The notes beneath the pieces were generated by a model that worked only from the letters and a program-made list of their open reading frames with translations, had not been told where the DNA came from and made no database searches. Position numbers and translations under genes: made by a program. From Eubacterium sp. (lineage in GTDB: Bacteria > Bacillota > Clostridia > Lachnospirales > Lachnospiraceae), in the NCBI GenBank assembly GCA_017539165.1, contig JAFYHN010000112.1, forward strand, positions 16,912 through 80,911: a stretch of DNA of 64,000 nucleotides, written 5' to 3'. Below are positions 18,039 to 27,246 of the stretch, piece by piece. Every line of letters starts with the position of its first letter. Position 1 is the stretch's first letter.

Positions 18039-19217
18039 ATGAATGAATTACCATACAGACGTGTTGAGGCAGATATAGATTTAGATGCGATAAGATACAA
18101 TATCGAAACTGTGCAGGAGCTTAATTCTTCGGAGACAAAAACTCTCCTGGTCATAAAGGCTGATGCATACGGGCATGGAGCGGTGCCACTGGCCCGTGAG
18201 TTGGATGATCTGGCAGATTACTATGCAGTTGCCACTGTTGAAGAAGCTCTGGAACTCAGAAGAAATGATATAGATAAGCCTATTCTTATTCTAGGCTATA
18301 CTGATGAAAGTGAATATGAAGCAGTTATTGATAACGATATAACAACTGCGGAATATGACCTTGAAAGGGCAGAGATATTATCTGATCTTGCTCTTAAGAA
18401 GAATAAAAAAGCGAAGGTTCATATCAAGGTAGACAGCGGAATGAGCCGAATCGGTTTTCAATGTGACGATGAAGGTGTTTCTGAAGCTTTAAAGCTTGCA
18501 GAACTTCCGGGACTTGATGTAGAGGGGATATTTACTCACTATGCCAAGGCAGACTATGTTGACAAATCCGATGCGATGGTTCAGTACGGAAGATTCTCAT
18601 GGTTTGTAAAACAGCTTGAAGCTGAAGGGATTGAATTCAGATTCAGACATATAGACAACAGTGCAGGAGCTATGGAGATACATTCCAAGGGCTTTGATAT
18701 GATGAGGCTTGGTATAGTGATATATGGACTGTATCCGTCTGAAGAGATAGATAAGCGGGTTGAGCTAAAACCGGCAATGACCTTGAAGGCAAAAGTAATC
18801 CATGTAAAGGAACTACCTGCTGGCAGAGGAATAGGTTACGGTTGGACATATATAACTGACAGACCTACGATGGTCGCTACAGTATCTGTGGGGTATGCAG
18901 ATGGTTATCCGAGAGCTCTTTCTGGAAAAGGAAGGGTACTTATTCACGGACAATATGCACCGATACTCGGAAGAGTGTGTATGGATCAGATCATGATAGA
19001 TGTTACCGATATCGTTGATTCGGGAGAGGATGTTGTGGTTGGTGATGAAGTGGTTCTGTTCGGAAAACAGGGTGACAATATAATCCCTGTAGAGGAGGTT
19101 GCGGAACCGGCGAACAGCTTTAATTATGAAGCAGTTTGCAATATCAGCAGAAGAGTCCCAAGGGTATACTATAAGGATGGGAATGAGATCTATACTGTTG
19201 ATTATCTGACAAAATAA
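18039..19217 (+). CDS. alr: Alanine racemase
   Basis: PLP enzyme that converts L-alanine to D-alanine for peptidoglycan. 392 residues, fold type III. The PLP lysine is Lys40 in VIKADAYGHG and the opposing catalytic tyrosine is Tyr267 in IGYGWTY; the second domain signature GYADGYPR and the CMDQIMIDVT motif are present. The ribosome site is weak. The 75 nt upstream contain only a small hairpin-like stretch, and cotranscription with nnr is likely. Confidence 0.96.
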   Translation: MNELPYRRVEADIDLDAIRYNIETVQELNSSETKTLLVIKADAYGHGAVPLARELDDLADYYAVATVEEALELRRNDIDKPILILGYTDESEYEAVIDNDITTAEYDLERAEILSDLALKKNKKAKVHIKVDSGMSRIGFQCDDEGVSEALKLAELPGLDVEGIFTHYAKADYVDKSDAMVQYGRFSWFVKQLEAEGIEFRFRHIDNSAGAMEIHSKGFDMMRLGIVIYGLYPSEEIDKRVELKPAMTLKAKVIHVKELPAGRGIGYGWTYITDRPTMVATVSVGYADGYPRALSGKGRVLIHGQYAPILGRVCMDQIMIDVTDIVDSGEDVVVGDEVVLFGKQGDNIIPVEEVAEPANSFNYEAVCNISRRVPRVYYKDGNEIYTVDYLTK

Positions 19218-19243
19218 ATAATACATGAAAAGAGGAAATAAAA

Positions 19244-20518
19244 ATGAAAATACTTTTAGTTGGCGGCGGTGGTCGTGAGCATGCTATAGCGTGGGCAGTT
19301 GCAAAGAGTCCTAAGTGCGATAAATTATATGCAGCACCCGGTAATGCAGGAATAGCAGAGCTTGCTGAATGCGTACCTATATCTGTTATGGACGCACCGG
19401 CGCTTGTTTCATTTGCCAAAGAAAAAGATATTGATTTTGTTATAGTAGCACCGGATGATCCTCTTGCAGCGGGCGTTGCGGATGCATTCCTCGATGAGGG
19501 AATCAGAACATTCGGTCCAAGAAAGAATGCAGCTATCATTGAGGCTTCAAAGGCATTCTGTAAGGATCTTATGAAGAAGTACGATATACCTTCAGCTGCA
19601 TATGAGACATTTGATGATCCTGATAAGGCGCTTGCATACCTTGATACTATAGAGGCTCCTTATGTTATAAAGGCTGACGGTCTTGCACTGGGTAAGGGTG
19701 TTCTTATATGCCAGACTATAGAAGAGGCAAGAGATGGAATCAAAGAGATCATGATAGATAAGAAGTTCGGTGATTCAGGTAATAAAGTAGTCATCGAGGA
19801 ATTCATGACAGGACGTGAAGTATCTGTTCTCTGCTTCTCAGATGGAAAAACTATCATTCCTATGACATCTGCTCAGGATCATAAGCGTGCAGGTGATGGT
19901 GATACAGGTCTTAACACAGGCGGTATGGGTACATTTTCACCTAGTCCATTCTACACAGATGAAGTAGCTAAGTTCTGTGAAGAAAATGTCTATCAGAAGA
20001 CAATCGATGCTATGGCTGCAGAAGGAAGAGAGTTCAAGGGAGTTCTTTTCTGCGGACTTATGCTTACAGATAAGGGACCTAAGGTACTTGAGTTCAATGC
20101 AAGATTCGGAGATCCTGAAACACAGGTTGTCCTTCCGAGACTTAAGAATGATATAGTTGAAGTTTTTGAGGCGTGTGCTGATGGAACACTCGATAAGATA
20201 GATCTTCAGTTTGAAGACAATGCAGCAGTATGTGTAATGCTTGCTTCTGAAGGATATCCTGTATCTTATGAAAAGGGATATGAGATAAGAGGTCTTGAGA
20301 ACTTCAAGGATAAAGAAGGTTACTTTGTATTCCATTCTGGAACAAAGTTTGATGAAAATGGTAAGGTTGTAACTAATGGTGGACGTGTTATCGGAGTTAC
20401 GGCTCTTGGACGTGATCTTGTAGAGGCAAGAGCAAATGCTTATAAAGCAACAGAACTTATAGACTTTGATAACAAGTATATGAGACACGATATAGGAAAA
20501 GCGATCGACGAACAGTGA
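19244..20518 (+). CDS. purD: Phosphoribosylamine-glycine ligase
   Basis: Second step of purine synthesis: joins glycine to 5-phosphoribosylamine with ATP. 424 residues with the typical MKILLVGGGGREHAIAW start, ATP-grasp motifs (GLALGKGV near residue 147) and the GDPETQVVLPRL signature near residue 288. A GAGGAA ribosome site precedes it. No other pur gene is adjacent. Its last codons overlap the start of clpC (GTGA), so the two are translationally coupled, an unusual pairing. Confidence 0.97.
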   Translation: MKILLVGGGGREHAIAWAVAKSPKCDKLYAAPGNAGIAELAECVPISVMDAPALVSFAKEKDIDFVIVAPDDPLAAGVADAFLDEGIRTFGPRKNAAIIEASKAFCKDLMKKYDIPSAAYETFDDPDKALAYLDTIEAPYVIKADGLALGKGVLICQTIEEARDGIKEIMIDKKFGDSGNKVVIEEFMTGREVSVLCFSDGKTIIPMTSAQDHKRAGDGDTGLNTGGMGTFSPSPFYTDEVAKFCEENVYQKTIDAMAAEGREFKGVLFCGLMLTDKGPKVLEFNARFGDPETQVVLPRLKNDIVEVFEACADGTLDKIDLQFEDNAAVCVMLASEGYPVSYEKGYEIRGLENFKDKEGYFVFHSGTKFDENGKVVTNGGRVIGVTALGRDLVEARANAYKATELIDFDNKYMRHDIGKAIDEQ

Positions 20519-22980
20519 ATGAGATAAAATATTCGGTTACATTTAATATTGTGCTTCAGGAAGCACGCAATATAGCAAGAAGACTGGGAAGCAGCTATGC
20601 AGATAGCAGGCATGTTTTTATTGCGCTTTATACCGTGCACAGAGGGACATCATACAGTATCCTTCTGAAAAATGGATTAAGATCCGAAAATATGCAGCAA
20701 CTTGCAGGTGTCATTCGTGAACAGGCACTTCTTGAAGTCAGATCAACAGCAATATTGCTGCCTGAACTTACAGACAGAACTAAAGAACTTATCGAGAAAG
20801 CAAAGGTTGAAGCTGGTAAGCTTGGTTCTGATAGTGTTGGTACGGCGCATATGCTTATCATGATACTTCAGGATGAAAATGAAGATATCATGAATTGCCT
20901 GAAAGAGAAGAATATCAATGCAAAGAATGTAGTGGTAGAAGCTCTTATGGCATGCGGAATGGAAAAGGCTGAGGCTGTTAAATACAGTGAGAAGTTTGTC
21001 TCTGCAAATAAAGGCGCTGTTCAGTTTTCAAAGAAGAAAAAGACTATGCTGGAGACTTACTGCAGAGATCTTACTAAAGAGGCTGCAGAGCTTAAACTTG
21101 ATCCTGTTATCGGACGAAAACAGGAGATTCTCAGAGTGATGCAGATACTTGGAAGAAGATCCAAGAACAATGCATGTCTTGTTGGCGAGCCTGGTGTTGG
21201 AAAGACAGCTATCGTTGAAGGATTAGCTGATATGATCCATAAGAAGGTTGTTCCGGACAGTCTTAAGAATACTAGGATACTGAGCCTGGATCTTTCTGCT
21301 ATGATCGCAGGTACAAGATACCGTGGTGATTTTGAAGAACGTCTGAAGGGTACTATAGATGAGCTGAAGGCTGATCCTGATATAGTACTGTTCATAGATG
21401 AACTCCATACACTTATCGGTGCCGGTGGTACTGAAGGAACGCATGATGCGGCAAATGTATTCAAACCGGCTCTGTCCAGAGGAGAACTCCATGTTATCGG
21501 AGCAACTACTCTTGATGAATACAGAAAATATATCGAGAAGGATTCGGCTCTCGAGAGAAGATTCCAGCCTGTTACGGTTGAAGAGCCTACGAGAGAAGAA
21601 ACAATCGAGATGCTGGAAGGACTGGCAGAAAACTATCAGAGCTATCATGGCGTGACCATCACAAAAGAAGCCATAGTAGCTGCTGTTGACATGTCTATCA
21701 GATATATAAATGACAGGTTCTTACCTGATAAGGCTATCGATCTTGTCGATGAAGCCTGTTCAAAAGTCAAGCTTGGAAATATACCAGAGGATTTCTGTTA
21801 TGATTTCTCGGAATCATCTGAATGGTTTCTGAAGAGACTTATGGAAGAGGCTCTTCATGATGGAAAGATTGAGAAGGCTGCACAGCTCAGAAATACTCTT
21901 AATCAGAAAAAGAAAGAAAGGGAGTCCGAGCAGGCTGAGAAAGATTTCGGGTTGCTTAAGATTACTCCTGACGATATAGCAGATGTAGTAGCTATATGGA
22001 CAAAGATTCCTGTTGCAAGACTTACAGAAACAGAACAGTCCAGACTTGTTAAACTGGAAGATACTCTTCATAAGAGAGTGGTGGGTCAGCAGGAAGCTGT
22101 AGCTGCTATAGCTAGTGCGGTTAGACGAAGCAGAGCTGGACTTAGAAGCCCTGATAAGCCTATTGGGTCATTTCTCTTCCTCGGACCAACTGGTGTTGGT
22201 AAGACTGAGCTTTCAAAGGCTTTGGCTGAGGCACTTTTCGGAGATGAGAAGAACCTTATCCGCGTAGATATGTCTGAATACATGGAGAAGCATAATGTAT
22301 CTAAGATGATTGGATCTCCTCCGGGTTATGTAGGATACGATGAAGGGGGACAGCTTTCTGAACAGGTAAGAAGAAATCCTTACAGTGTCGTACTTTTCGA
22401 CGAGGTTGAAAAAGCTCATCCGGATGTATTCAATGTGTTGCTTCAGGTTCTGGACGATGGTGTAATAACCGATGCTCAGGGCAGAAGAGTCAACTTCAAG
22501 AATACCCTTATTATCATGACATCCAATCTCGGAGCAAATAGGATAATCGATCCTAAGACTCTTGGCTTTGTTACAGATAAGTCTGAAGACAGAAATTATG
22601 CTGAGATGAAGGATAATGTCATGGAAGAGGTTAAGAATCTCTTCAAACCTGAGTTCCTGAATCGACTTGATGATATCATAGTATTTAAGGCTCTTAGTGA
22701 AACTGAAGTAACTCAGATTGCTGAGCTTATGGTCAAGGAACTTAAGCTCAGAGTAGAAAAGAATATGAACATAACACTTTCATATGGTTCAAGGCTGACG
22801 AAGTTTATCTTCGAAAAAGGATATGACAAAAAGTACGGGGCTCGTCCTCTTAGAAGAGCTATTCAGGAGTATATCGAAGATCCGATGGCGGAACAGATTC
22901 TGAAGGGAGAGATAAAAGAAGGAGATACTGTCAGCATTTCCATACTGAAGGATAAAGTGAAGTTTAAGGTAAGAAAATAA
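20515..22980 (+). CDS. clpC: ClpC-type AAA+ unfoldase
   Basis: ATPase subunit that unfolds proteins for ClpP. 821 residues: N-terminal Clp_N double repeat (~1-150), first AAA module with GEPGVGKT (~224-231), a short middle region (~410-470, much shorter than in ClpB) and a second AAA module with GPTGVGKT (~557-564). The ClpP-binding tripeptide LGF is present (683-685), which separates it from the clpB gene at the right end. It starts with GTG at 20515, overlapping the purD stop by 4 nt. No mcsA, mcsB or ctsR is near and no CIRCE or CtsR box is visible, unlike the Bacillus clpC operon. Confidence 0.93.
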   Translation: MNEIKYSVTFNIVLQEARNIARRLGSSYADSRHVFIALYTVHRGTSYSILLKNGLRSENMQQLAGVIREQALLEVRSTAILLPELTDRTKELIEKAKVEAGKLGSDSVGTAHMLIMILQDENEDIMNCLKEKNINAKNVVVEALMACGMEKAEAVKYSEKFVSANKGAVQFSKKKKTMLETYCRDLTKEAAELKLDPVIGRKQEILRVMQILGRRSKNNACLVGEPGVGKTAIVEGLADMIHKKVVPDSLKNTRILSLDLSAMIAGTRYRGDFEERLKGTIDELKADPDIVLFIDELHTLIGAGGTEGTHDAANVFKPALSRGELHVIGATTLDEYRKYIEKDSALERRFQPVTVEEPTREETIEMLEGLAENYQSYHGVTITKEAIVAAVDMSIRYINDRFLPDKAIDLVDEACSKVKLGNIPEDFCYDFSESSEWFLKRLMEEALHDGKIEKAAQLRNTLNQKKKERESEQAEKDFGLLKITPDDIADVVAIWTKIPVARLTETEQSRLVKLEDTLHKRVVGQQEAVAAIASAVRRSRAGLRSPDKPIGSFLFLGPTGVGKTELSKALAEALFGDEKNLIRVDMSEYMEKHNVSKMIGSPPGYVGYDEGGQLSEQVRRNPYSVVLFDEVEKAHPDVFNVLLQVLDDGVITDAQGRRVNFKNTLIIMTSNLGANRIIDPKTLGFVTDKSEDRNYAEMKDNVMEEVKNLFKPEFLNRLDDIIVFKALSETEVTQIAELMVKELKLRVEKNMNITLSYGSRLTKFIFEKGYDKKYGARPLRRAIQEYIEDPMAEQILKGEIKEGDTVSISILKDKVKFKVRK

Positions 22981-23120
22981 TTCAGTAAAATAATAAGTAA
23001 ATGTAGAAATAAAAACTGTTTTTTGTTACAATTAACTTAGCTGTAATATACAGTGGTTAGTGTGGTAAAAACTCGCAGTAACAAGATCAAACAGTGTAGC
23101 TACCAGGAGGTAAAAAAGAG

Positions 23121-23534
23121 ATGGCAGTAATTGATGAACTCATCCGTGAAGAAGAAAACGGTTCAATAAGCTTTGGTAATTATGAGCTCACTTCAAAGAC
23201 AAAAAAAGATGGATTTGAATATAATGGAGATAGTTATAAGATAAAGACGTTTAATGAGATTACAAAGCTTGAAAGAAATGGAATGTTCGTATACGAATCA
23301 GTTCCGGGAACTGTAGTTCATGAGTTCAGAGCAAACGGGGAAAAGGTAATGTTCAGTGTTGAGGGTGAAGCTGATGCTCAGATAACACTTGAGCTCGAAG
23401 CTGAAACCGAATACAAGGTTCATGTTGGTGGAGTATACGTTGGAAAGATGACAACAAATCTCGGAGGAAAGCTCAGTATAAGTGTGGAACTGGAAGATAA
23501 CGATTTGGTAGATGTGGTTATTGAAAAGCAGTAA
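23121..23534 (+). CDS. Conserved-looking hypothetical protein, 137 aa
   Basis: Soluble 137-residue acidic protein with a perfect AGGAGG ribosome site and its own terminator, so a well-expressed single gene. The C-terminal two thirds are rich in alternating Val/Glu/Thr with glycine turns (about 65-135), suggesting a beta-sandwich, and the N-terminus (IREEENGSISFGNYEL) a short strand pair. There is no signal peptide, cysteine or catalytic motif. I recall similar proteins in Lachnospiraceae that carry an 'endosialidase' label without an evident active site; I do not assign that function. Confidence 0.75.
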   Translation: MAVIDELIREEENGSISFGNYELTSKTKKDGFEYNGDSYKIKTFNEITKLERNGMFVYESVPGTVVHEFRANGEKVMFSVEGEADAQITLELEAETEYKVHVGGVYVGKMTTNLGGKLSISVELEDNDLVDVVIEKQ

Positions 23535-23558
23535 GAAGAGTGACTGAGAATATAGTAG

Positions 23559-23592
23559 AAAAAAAGCGAACAGATTTCTGCTCGCTTTTTTT
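23559..23592. terminator. Bidirectional intrinsic terminator
   Basis: AGCGA/TCGCT plus CAGA/TCTG stem around 23565-23586, flanked by an A7 run before and a T7 run after, so it can stop transcription from both sides. Confidence 0.85.
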
Positions 23593-23622
23593 CTAAATAT
23601 AAAATGATTTGAAAGCCTCATG

Positions 23623-23759
23623 GATGTAAGGTACCTTTTCAAGACTCTACTTGCGTACGGTTTGGGCAGCCCCTAGCGGACACTAAGCTCTCACTTCGCA
23701 TAGCTCGTGAATCGCTAAGTGCCGAGGCCCAAAACGGTCTTGAAAAGGTACCTTGCATC
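23623..23759. repeat. 137-bp long inverted-repeat element
   Basis: The outer arms 23623-23645 and 23737-23759 are inverted repeats matching at 22 of 23 positions (core AAGGTACCTTTTCAAGAC). A second pair, TTTGGGC (23661-23667) with GCCCAAA (23727-23733), nests inside. The element sits in the 345-bp gap between the terminator and radA and is too long and too far from the gene to be its terminator. It has no coding capacity. It could be a MITE-like element or a folded RNA. Confidence 0.75.
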
Positions 23760-23880
23760 TGCTGGGGAGTACAAATGGGTATAGACTGAATCATATATAT
23801 TTAGAAAAAAATGCGAGTTGGGGATATAAGATAGTTGAAGTAGGGAAAAGAAGGTTAAATAGTATTAAGAAGGAGCCAAG

Positions 23881-25257
23881 ATGGGAAAGGAAAAACAAGT
23901 ATTTTACTGTAAGGAATGCGGATATGAGTCGAGCCGATGGCTGGGACAGTGTCCCGGATGTCGTGCCTGGAATACTTTTGTTGAGGAGAAAGTAACTGTT
24001 AAGTCTAAGGTAACGGGTAGGACTGTGCCGGTTTCGGAGCGTCCTAAGGCGACGAGTATAAAGAATGTATCTTCTTCTGAGGAGACTAGGATTAAGACGA
24101 GGATTGGAGAATTGGATAGAGTTCTTGGTGGAGGTATTGTTCAGGGCTCTCTGGTTCTTGTTGGTGGTGATCCCGGTATCGGTAAGTCTACTTTGCTTCT
24201 TGAAATGTGTAAGAATCTGGTTGAGACTGATACGAAAGTCTTGTATGTATCAGGCGAGGAGTCGGTTTCTCAGATCAAGTCTAGGGCGGTTAGACTTGGA
24301 ATAACTGCTGGAACAGTAATGGAAGAAAGACTTATGCTGCTGAGTGACAATGATATGGATAATATTGAGAATCAGATTGATGCACTTAAAGCTGAAGTTG
24401 TTATCGTTGACTCTATTCAGACTATCATGTCGGCTGATATAGATAATGCTCCTGGTACTGTTTCACAGGTTAGGGAAGTTACTGCAAGGCTTCTTCAGAT
24501 TGCAAAACAGAAGAATGCGGCAGTATTTATTGTAGGACATGTTACAAAGGAAGGTACCGTAGCTGGACCGAGAACTCTGGAGCATATGGTGGATTCGGTA
24601 CTCTATTTTGAAGGTGATGAGAGTGGCGGATTCAGAATGCTGCGTGCAAATAAGAACAGATTTGGATCGACTAATGAGGTTGGAGTTTTCAATATGACTG
24701 ATTCAGGACTTGAAGAGGTTACGAATCCGTCGGAATACTTCCTGAACGGAAGACCGGCAGATTCATCTGGATCGGTCGTGGTATGTACGGTTGAAGGAAC
24801 AAGGGCTCTTCTGGTTGAGATTCAGGCTCTCTGTACTGATTCTAACTTTAATATGCCAAGAAGAACTGCCGTAGGTCTGGACTATAACAGGGTAAATCTT
24901 CTTATTGCGGTGCTTGAAAAGCGAGGCGGACTCAGTTTGTCAGGATGTGACTGTTATGTTAATATAGCAGGAGGAATGAAGCTTAATGATCCGTCCACGG
25001 ATCTTGGTGTATTATGTGCCATTGCTTCATCTTTCAGAGACAGACCTATTGATGAACATACTTGTATTATCGGTGAGATAGGTCTGGCAGGAGAGATAAG
25101 AGGAGTGAGAAATATCGCGCAGAGAGCTAAAGAGGCAGTGAAACTTGGATATACACGACTTATCATTCCAAAGTCGAATAAGAGTAAAGAACTCGATCAG
25201 TTGAAGGCTGATGTAAATTATGTGGCGAATATCAGAGAGACTCTTGATATTCTCTAA
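23881..25257 (+). CDS. radA: DNA repair protein RadA
   Basis: RecA-like, Lon-related ATPase that helps process recombination intermediates. 458 residues: N-terminal zinc finger CKECGYESSRWLGQCPGC (residues ~10-27), ATPase core with GGDPGIGKST (~95), the RadA-specific KNRFG motif (about residue 260) and a C-terminal Lon-like domain (NIAGG...PSTDLGVL). The start has AAGGAG 6 nt upstream. It is followed after 10 nt by a lipoprotein gene. Confidence 0.97.
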   Translation: MGKEKQVFYCKECGYESSRWLGQCPGCRAWNTFVEEKVTVKSKVTGRTVPVSERPKATSIKNVSSSEETRIKTRIGELDRVLGGGIVQGSLVLVGGDPGIGKSTLLLEMCKNLVETDTKVLYVSGEESVSQIKSRAVRLGITAGTVMEERLMLLSDNDMDNIENQIDALKAEVVIVDSIQTIMSADIDNAPGTVSQVREVTARLLQIAKQKNAAVFIVGHVTKEGTVAGPRTLEHMVDSVLYFEGDESGGFRMLRANKNRFGSTNEVGVFNMTDSGLEEVTNPSEYFLNGRPADSSGSVVVCTVEGTRALLVEIQALCTDSNFNMPRRTAVGLDYNRVNLLIAVLEKRGGLSLSGCDCYVNIAGGMKLNDPSTDLGVLCAIASSFRDRPIDEHTCIIGEIGLAGEIRGVRNIAQRAKEAVKLGYTRLIIPKSNKSKELDQLKADVNYVANIRETLDIL

Positions 25258-25267
25258 GGGGGAGAAA

Positions 25268-26155
25268 ATGAACAAAAAATCTGTGAGAAGGATGCTGAGT
25301 ATATTACTTGGCTTGATGTTTCTGGTTTCATTATGTGGATGTATACCGAATGCTTATTCGAGAGAAGAAGGGGAACAGGCGGAAAAAGAGCTTAAGGGTT
25401 ATGTTGAGGAATGGTTGGATCAGAATGTTCCTGGGGCTTATATCAATTCGTGCGAAGTTGAAAGTAGTTATATAACTTCTGGAGCTGCATTTGGAAATGG
25501 TCTAACTGATATAATAACTGGGGCTTATTCTGTTTCGGGAAAATCACATGAGTTTTTATACGTAAGATCTTCCGATGCTATGTATACACAGGATTTATAT
25601 GATGAAGCGGAAAATATAGTTAGAGATTTGTTTTTTTATGGACTTGGGTTCTCAAAAGAAGATTTGATCATATCGGATGTTTATAGAGTTGAAGTAGATA
25701 TTCAACATAAAATTTATTATGATGCAGATGAAGATGGTAAGTTGGAAAGTGAACCTTCACATGGTTACTTTATATATCTACCAAGTGCACTAAAACAAGA
25801 AGATTTAGATAATTATATTCTCGATGGACTATCTTCTAAAAAAGTAATAGTTGGGGGCTTGGATTTCGAGCTGAATGGTGATATTGAACCCGAAGATATA
25901 AAACTTGAAGTGTTAAGATTATATCCTGGGTTTGGAACAATCAAGATAAAAACTGACAACGCTGATTATTGTATAATGATCAGTCAGGAAGATATCGATG
26001 GGAAGACGAAGGATGTTATATCCATTGAAAAAAAGACTATTTCAAATGCAACGAAAACTGATGCTACTGCGCAGTCAGCTCAAAAAGCATATAATAGTCA
26101 TTATTATATATATGATCTGGAAAGTTTACATTTTATAAAGGATTATGGTGATTAA
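25268..26155 (+). CDS. Putative lipoprotein of unknown function
   Basis: 295 residues. The N-terminus is a lipoprotein signal: basic start, hydrophobic core and lipobox SLCGC, giving lipidation near residue 24. The mature part is acidic and rich in Asp/Glu and aromatic residues without a domain I recognise. The chosen ATG at 25268 has a GGGGGAG ribosome site, while the open frame upstream overlaps radA. Codon use looks more AT-rich than radA. Likely exposed on the outer face of the membrane. Function unknown. Confidence 0.7.
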   Translation: MNKKSVRRMLSILLGLMFLVSLCGCIPNAYSREEGEQAEKELKGYVEEWLDQNVPGAYINSCEVESSYITSGAAFGNGLTDIITGAYSVSGKSHEFLYVRSSDAMYTQDLYDEAENIVRDLFFYGLGFSKEDLIISDVYRVEVDIQHKIYYDADEDGKLESEPSHGYFIYLPSALKQEDLDNYILDGLSSKKVIVGGLDFELNGDIEPEDIKLEVLRLYPGFGTIKIKTDNADYCIMISQEDIDGKTKDVISIEKKTISNATKTDATAQSAQKAYNSHYYIYDLESLHFIKDYGD

Positions 26156-26179
26156 AAGGTCTTAATTGATACGAAATAT

Positions 26180-26218
26180 AAAAGAGAGTAACAGCTGATT
26201 ATTGTTACTCTCTTTTTA
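26180..26218 (+). terminator. Intrinsic terminator after lipoprotein gene
   Basis: A 14-bp perfect stem AAAAGAGAGTAACA (26180-26193) with TGTTACTCTCTTTT (26203-26216), then T residues. Confidence 0.9.
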
Positions 26219-26395
26219 ACCCCCTAGAGATCACTTCCCCATGTCGAAGATCTCTAACGAAATGCATTCCTAAGTCAATGAATCAGCACCTGGGAATACA
26301 TGAATTTAACTACAGGTGATATATTATCAAAAATGATATTTTGATTGTATATATATGGATGTGAATTAATTATTGATATTTTTCGTCTTTGGAGA
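26219..26395. other. Non-coding gap between two terminators
   Basis: No credible gene. Contains a perfect 8-bp inverted repeat, TAGAGATC (26225-26232) with GATCTCTA (26249-26256), with no T-run. Otherwise AT-rich and featureless. Confidence 0.5.
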
Positions 26396-26431
26396 AATAA
26401 AAAAGGTCCACCTTTCTGTAAAGGTAGACCT
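26396..26431 (-). terminator. Intrinsic terminator for thrH
   Basis: On the minus strand, arms at 26431-26420 and 26415-26404 form a stem with an ACAG loop, followed by TTTTTT. It lies 22 nt after the thrH stop codon. Confidence 0.85.
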
Positions 26432-26453
26432 GGAATTAATCTGTGAAAAATGA

Positions 26454-27059
26454 TTAGAGAGCAGCCTTGAATGCAGCTAAAAGATCACTGTATTCTTCAT
26501 ATGCAGGAAGATCAGGATAATCTGCCTTAATCTGCTCTGTAGAGCGGAAGAGGAATCCCGCCTTACTTGCCTGAATCATGGCAAGATCGTTGAAGCTGTC
26601 TCCAGTTGCGATAGTATCAAATCCGCAGCTCTGAAGAGCTTTAACTGTTGTGAGTTTAGATTTTTCGCATCTCATCTTGAATCCTGTGATGCGTCCATCA
26701 TCAGCAACTTCAAGTGTGTTGCAGAAAAGCGTAGGCATTCCAAGCTTCTCCATAAGTGGCTTTGCAAACTGCTCGAAAGTATCACTTATTATTATAGTCT
26801 GAGTTACTGAACGAAGCTCGTCGAGGAATTCTTTTGCTCCAGGAAGTGGATCAATCTTAGCGATTGTTTCCTGAATCTCTTTAAGTCCGAGACCATGCTC
26901 GTTAAGAATTCCGATTCTCCAGTTCATAAGTTTATCATAATCAGGTTCATCTCTTGTCGTTTTCTTAAGTTCAGGAATTCCACTTGCCTCCGAAAATGCA
27001 ATCCATATCTCCGGAACAAGTACTCCTTCAAGATCAAGACATGCAACATTCATTCCCAT
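26454..27059 (-). CDS. thrH: Phosphoserine phosphatase / homoserine phosphotransferase ThrH
   Basis: HAD-superfamily enzyme of 201 residues that dephosphorylates phosphoserine and can transfer the phosphate to homoserine. HAD motif I is the ThrH-type CLDLEGVLVPE (nucleophile Asp near residue 9), motif II is in IIISDTF and the acidic motif is ATGDSFNDLAM. A strong AGGAGG ribosome site and a full promoter lie upstream. It is a single gene on the minus strand, bounded by its own terminator. ThrH contributes to serine or threonine formation. Confidence 0.9.
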   Translation of the reverse strand: MGMNVACLDLEGVLVPEIWIAFSEASGIPELKKTTRDEPDYDKLMNWRIGILNEHGLGLKEIQETIAKIDPLPGAKEFLDELRSVTQTIIISDTFEQFAKPLMEKLGMPTLFCNTLEVADDGRITGFKMRCEKSKLTTVKALQSCGFDTIATGDSFNDLAMIQASKAGFLFRSTEQIKADYPDLPAYEEYSDLLAAFKAAL

Positions 27060-27097
27060 TTATTTTTTCCTCCTAAATTAAATAAAAACCATCCCTA

Positions 27098-27126
27098 ATT
27101 ATCTATTCGAAGAGCTGATATGTCAA
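27098..27126 (-). promoter_or_regulatory. Promoter of thrH
   Basis: On the minus strand: TTGACA (27126-27121), 17 nt, GATAAT (27103-27098). Confidence 0.75.
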
Positions 27127-27175
27127 GTATAATCGCAATCTGTATGTGAGTAGGCTGATAATATAGGTAAAAAAC

Positions 27176-27204
27176 TTGACAGTAAAAAGAGTGGATAGTA
27201 GACT
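27176..27204 (+). promoter_or_regulatory. Promoter of the ABC-F gene
   Basis: TTGACA (27176-27181), 17 nt, TAGACT (27199-27204); transcription should start ~35 nt before the ATG at 27247. Confidence 0.65.
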
Positions 27205-27246
27205 AAACACGTTGTTTTTGGTCGGAAAGGTATAAAGTGATAGATT

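Noticed and set aside
23023-23049. Promoter for the 137-aa gene (TTGTTA ... TAATAT)
   Set aside because: Spacer of 15 nt and weak boxes with no TG extension; not supported enough to list.
23753-23995. 80-codon open frame overlapping the right arm of the inverted repeat and radA start
   Set aside because: No ribosome site, overlaps radA in another frame; a chance frame.
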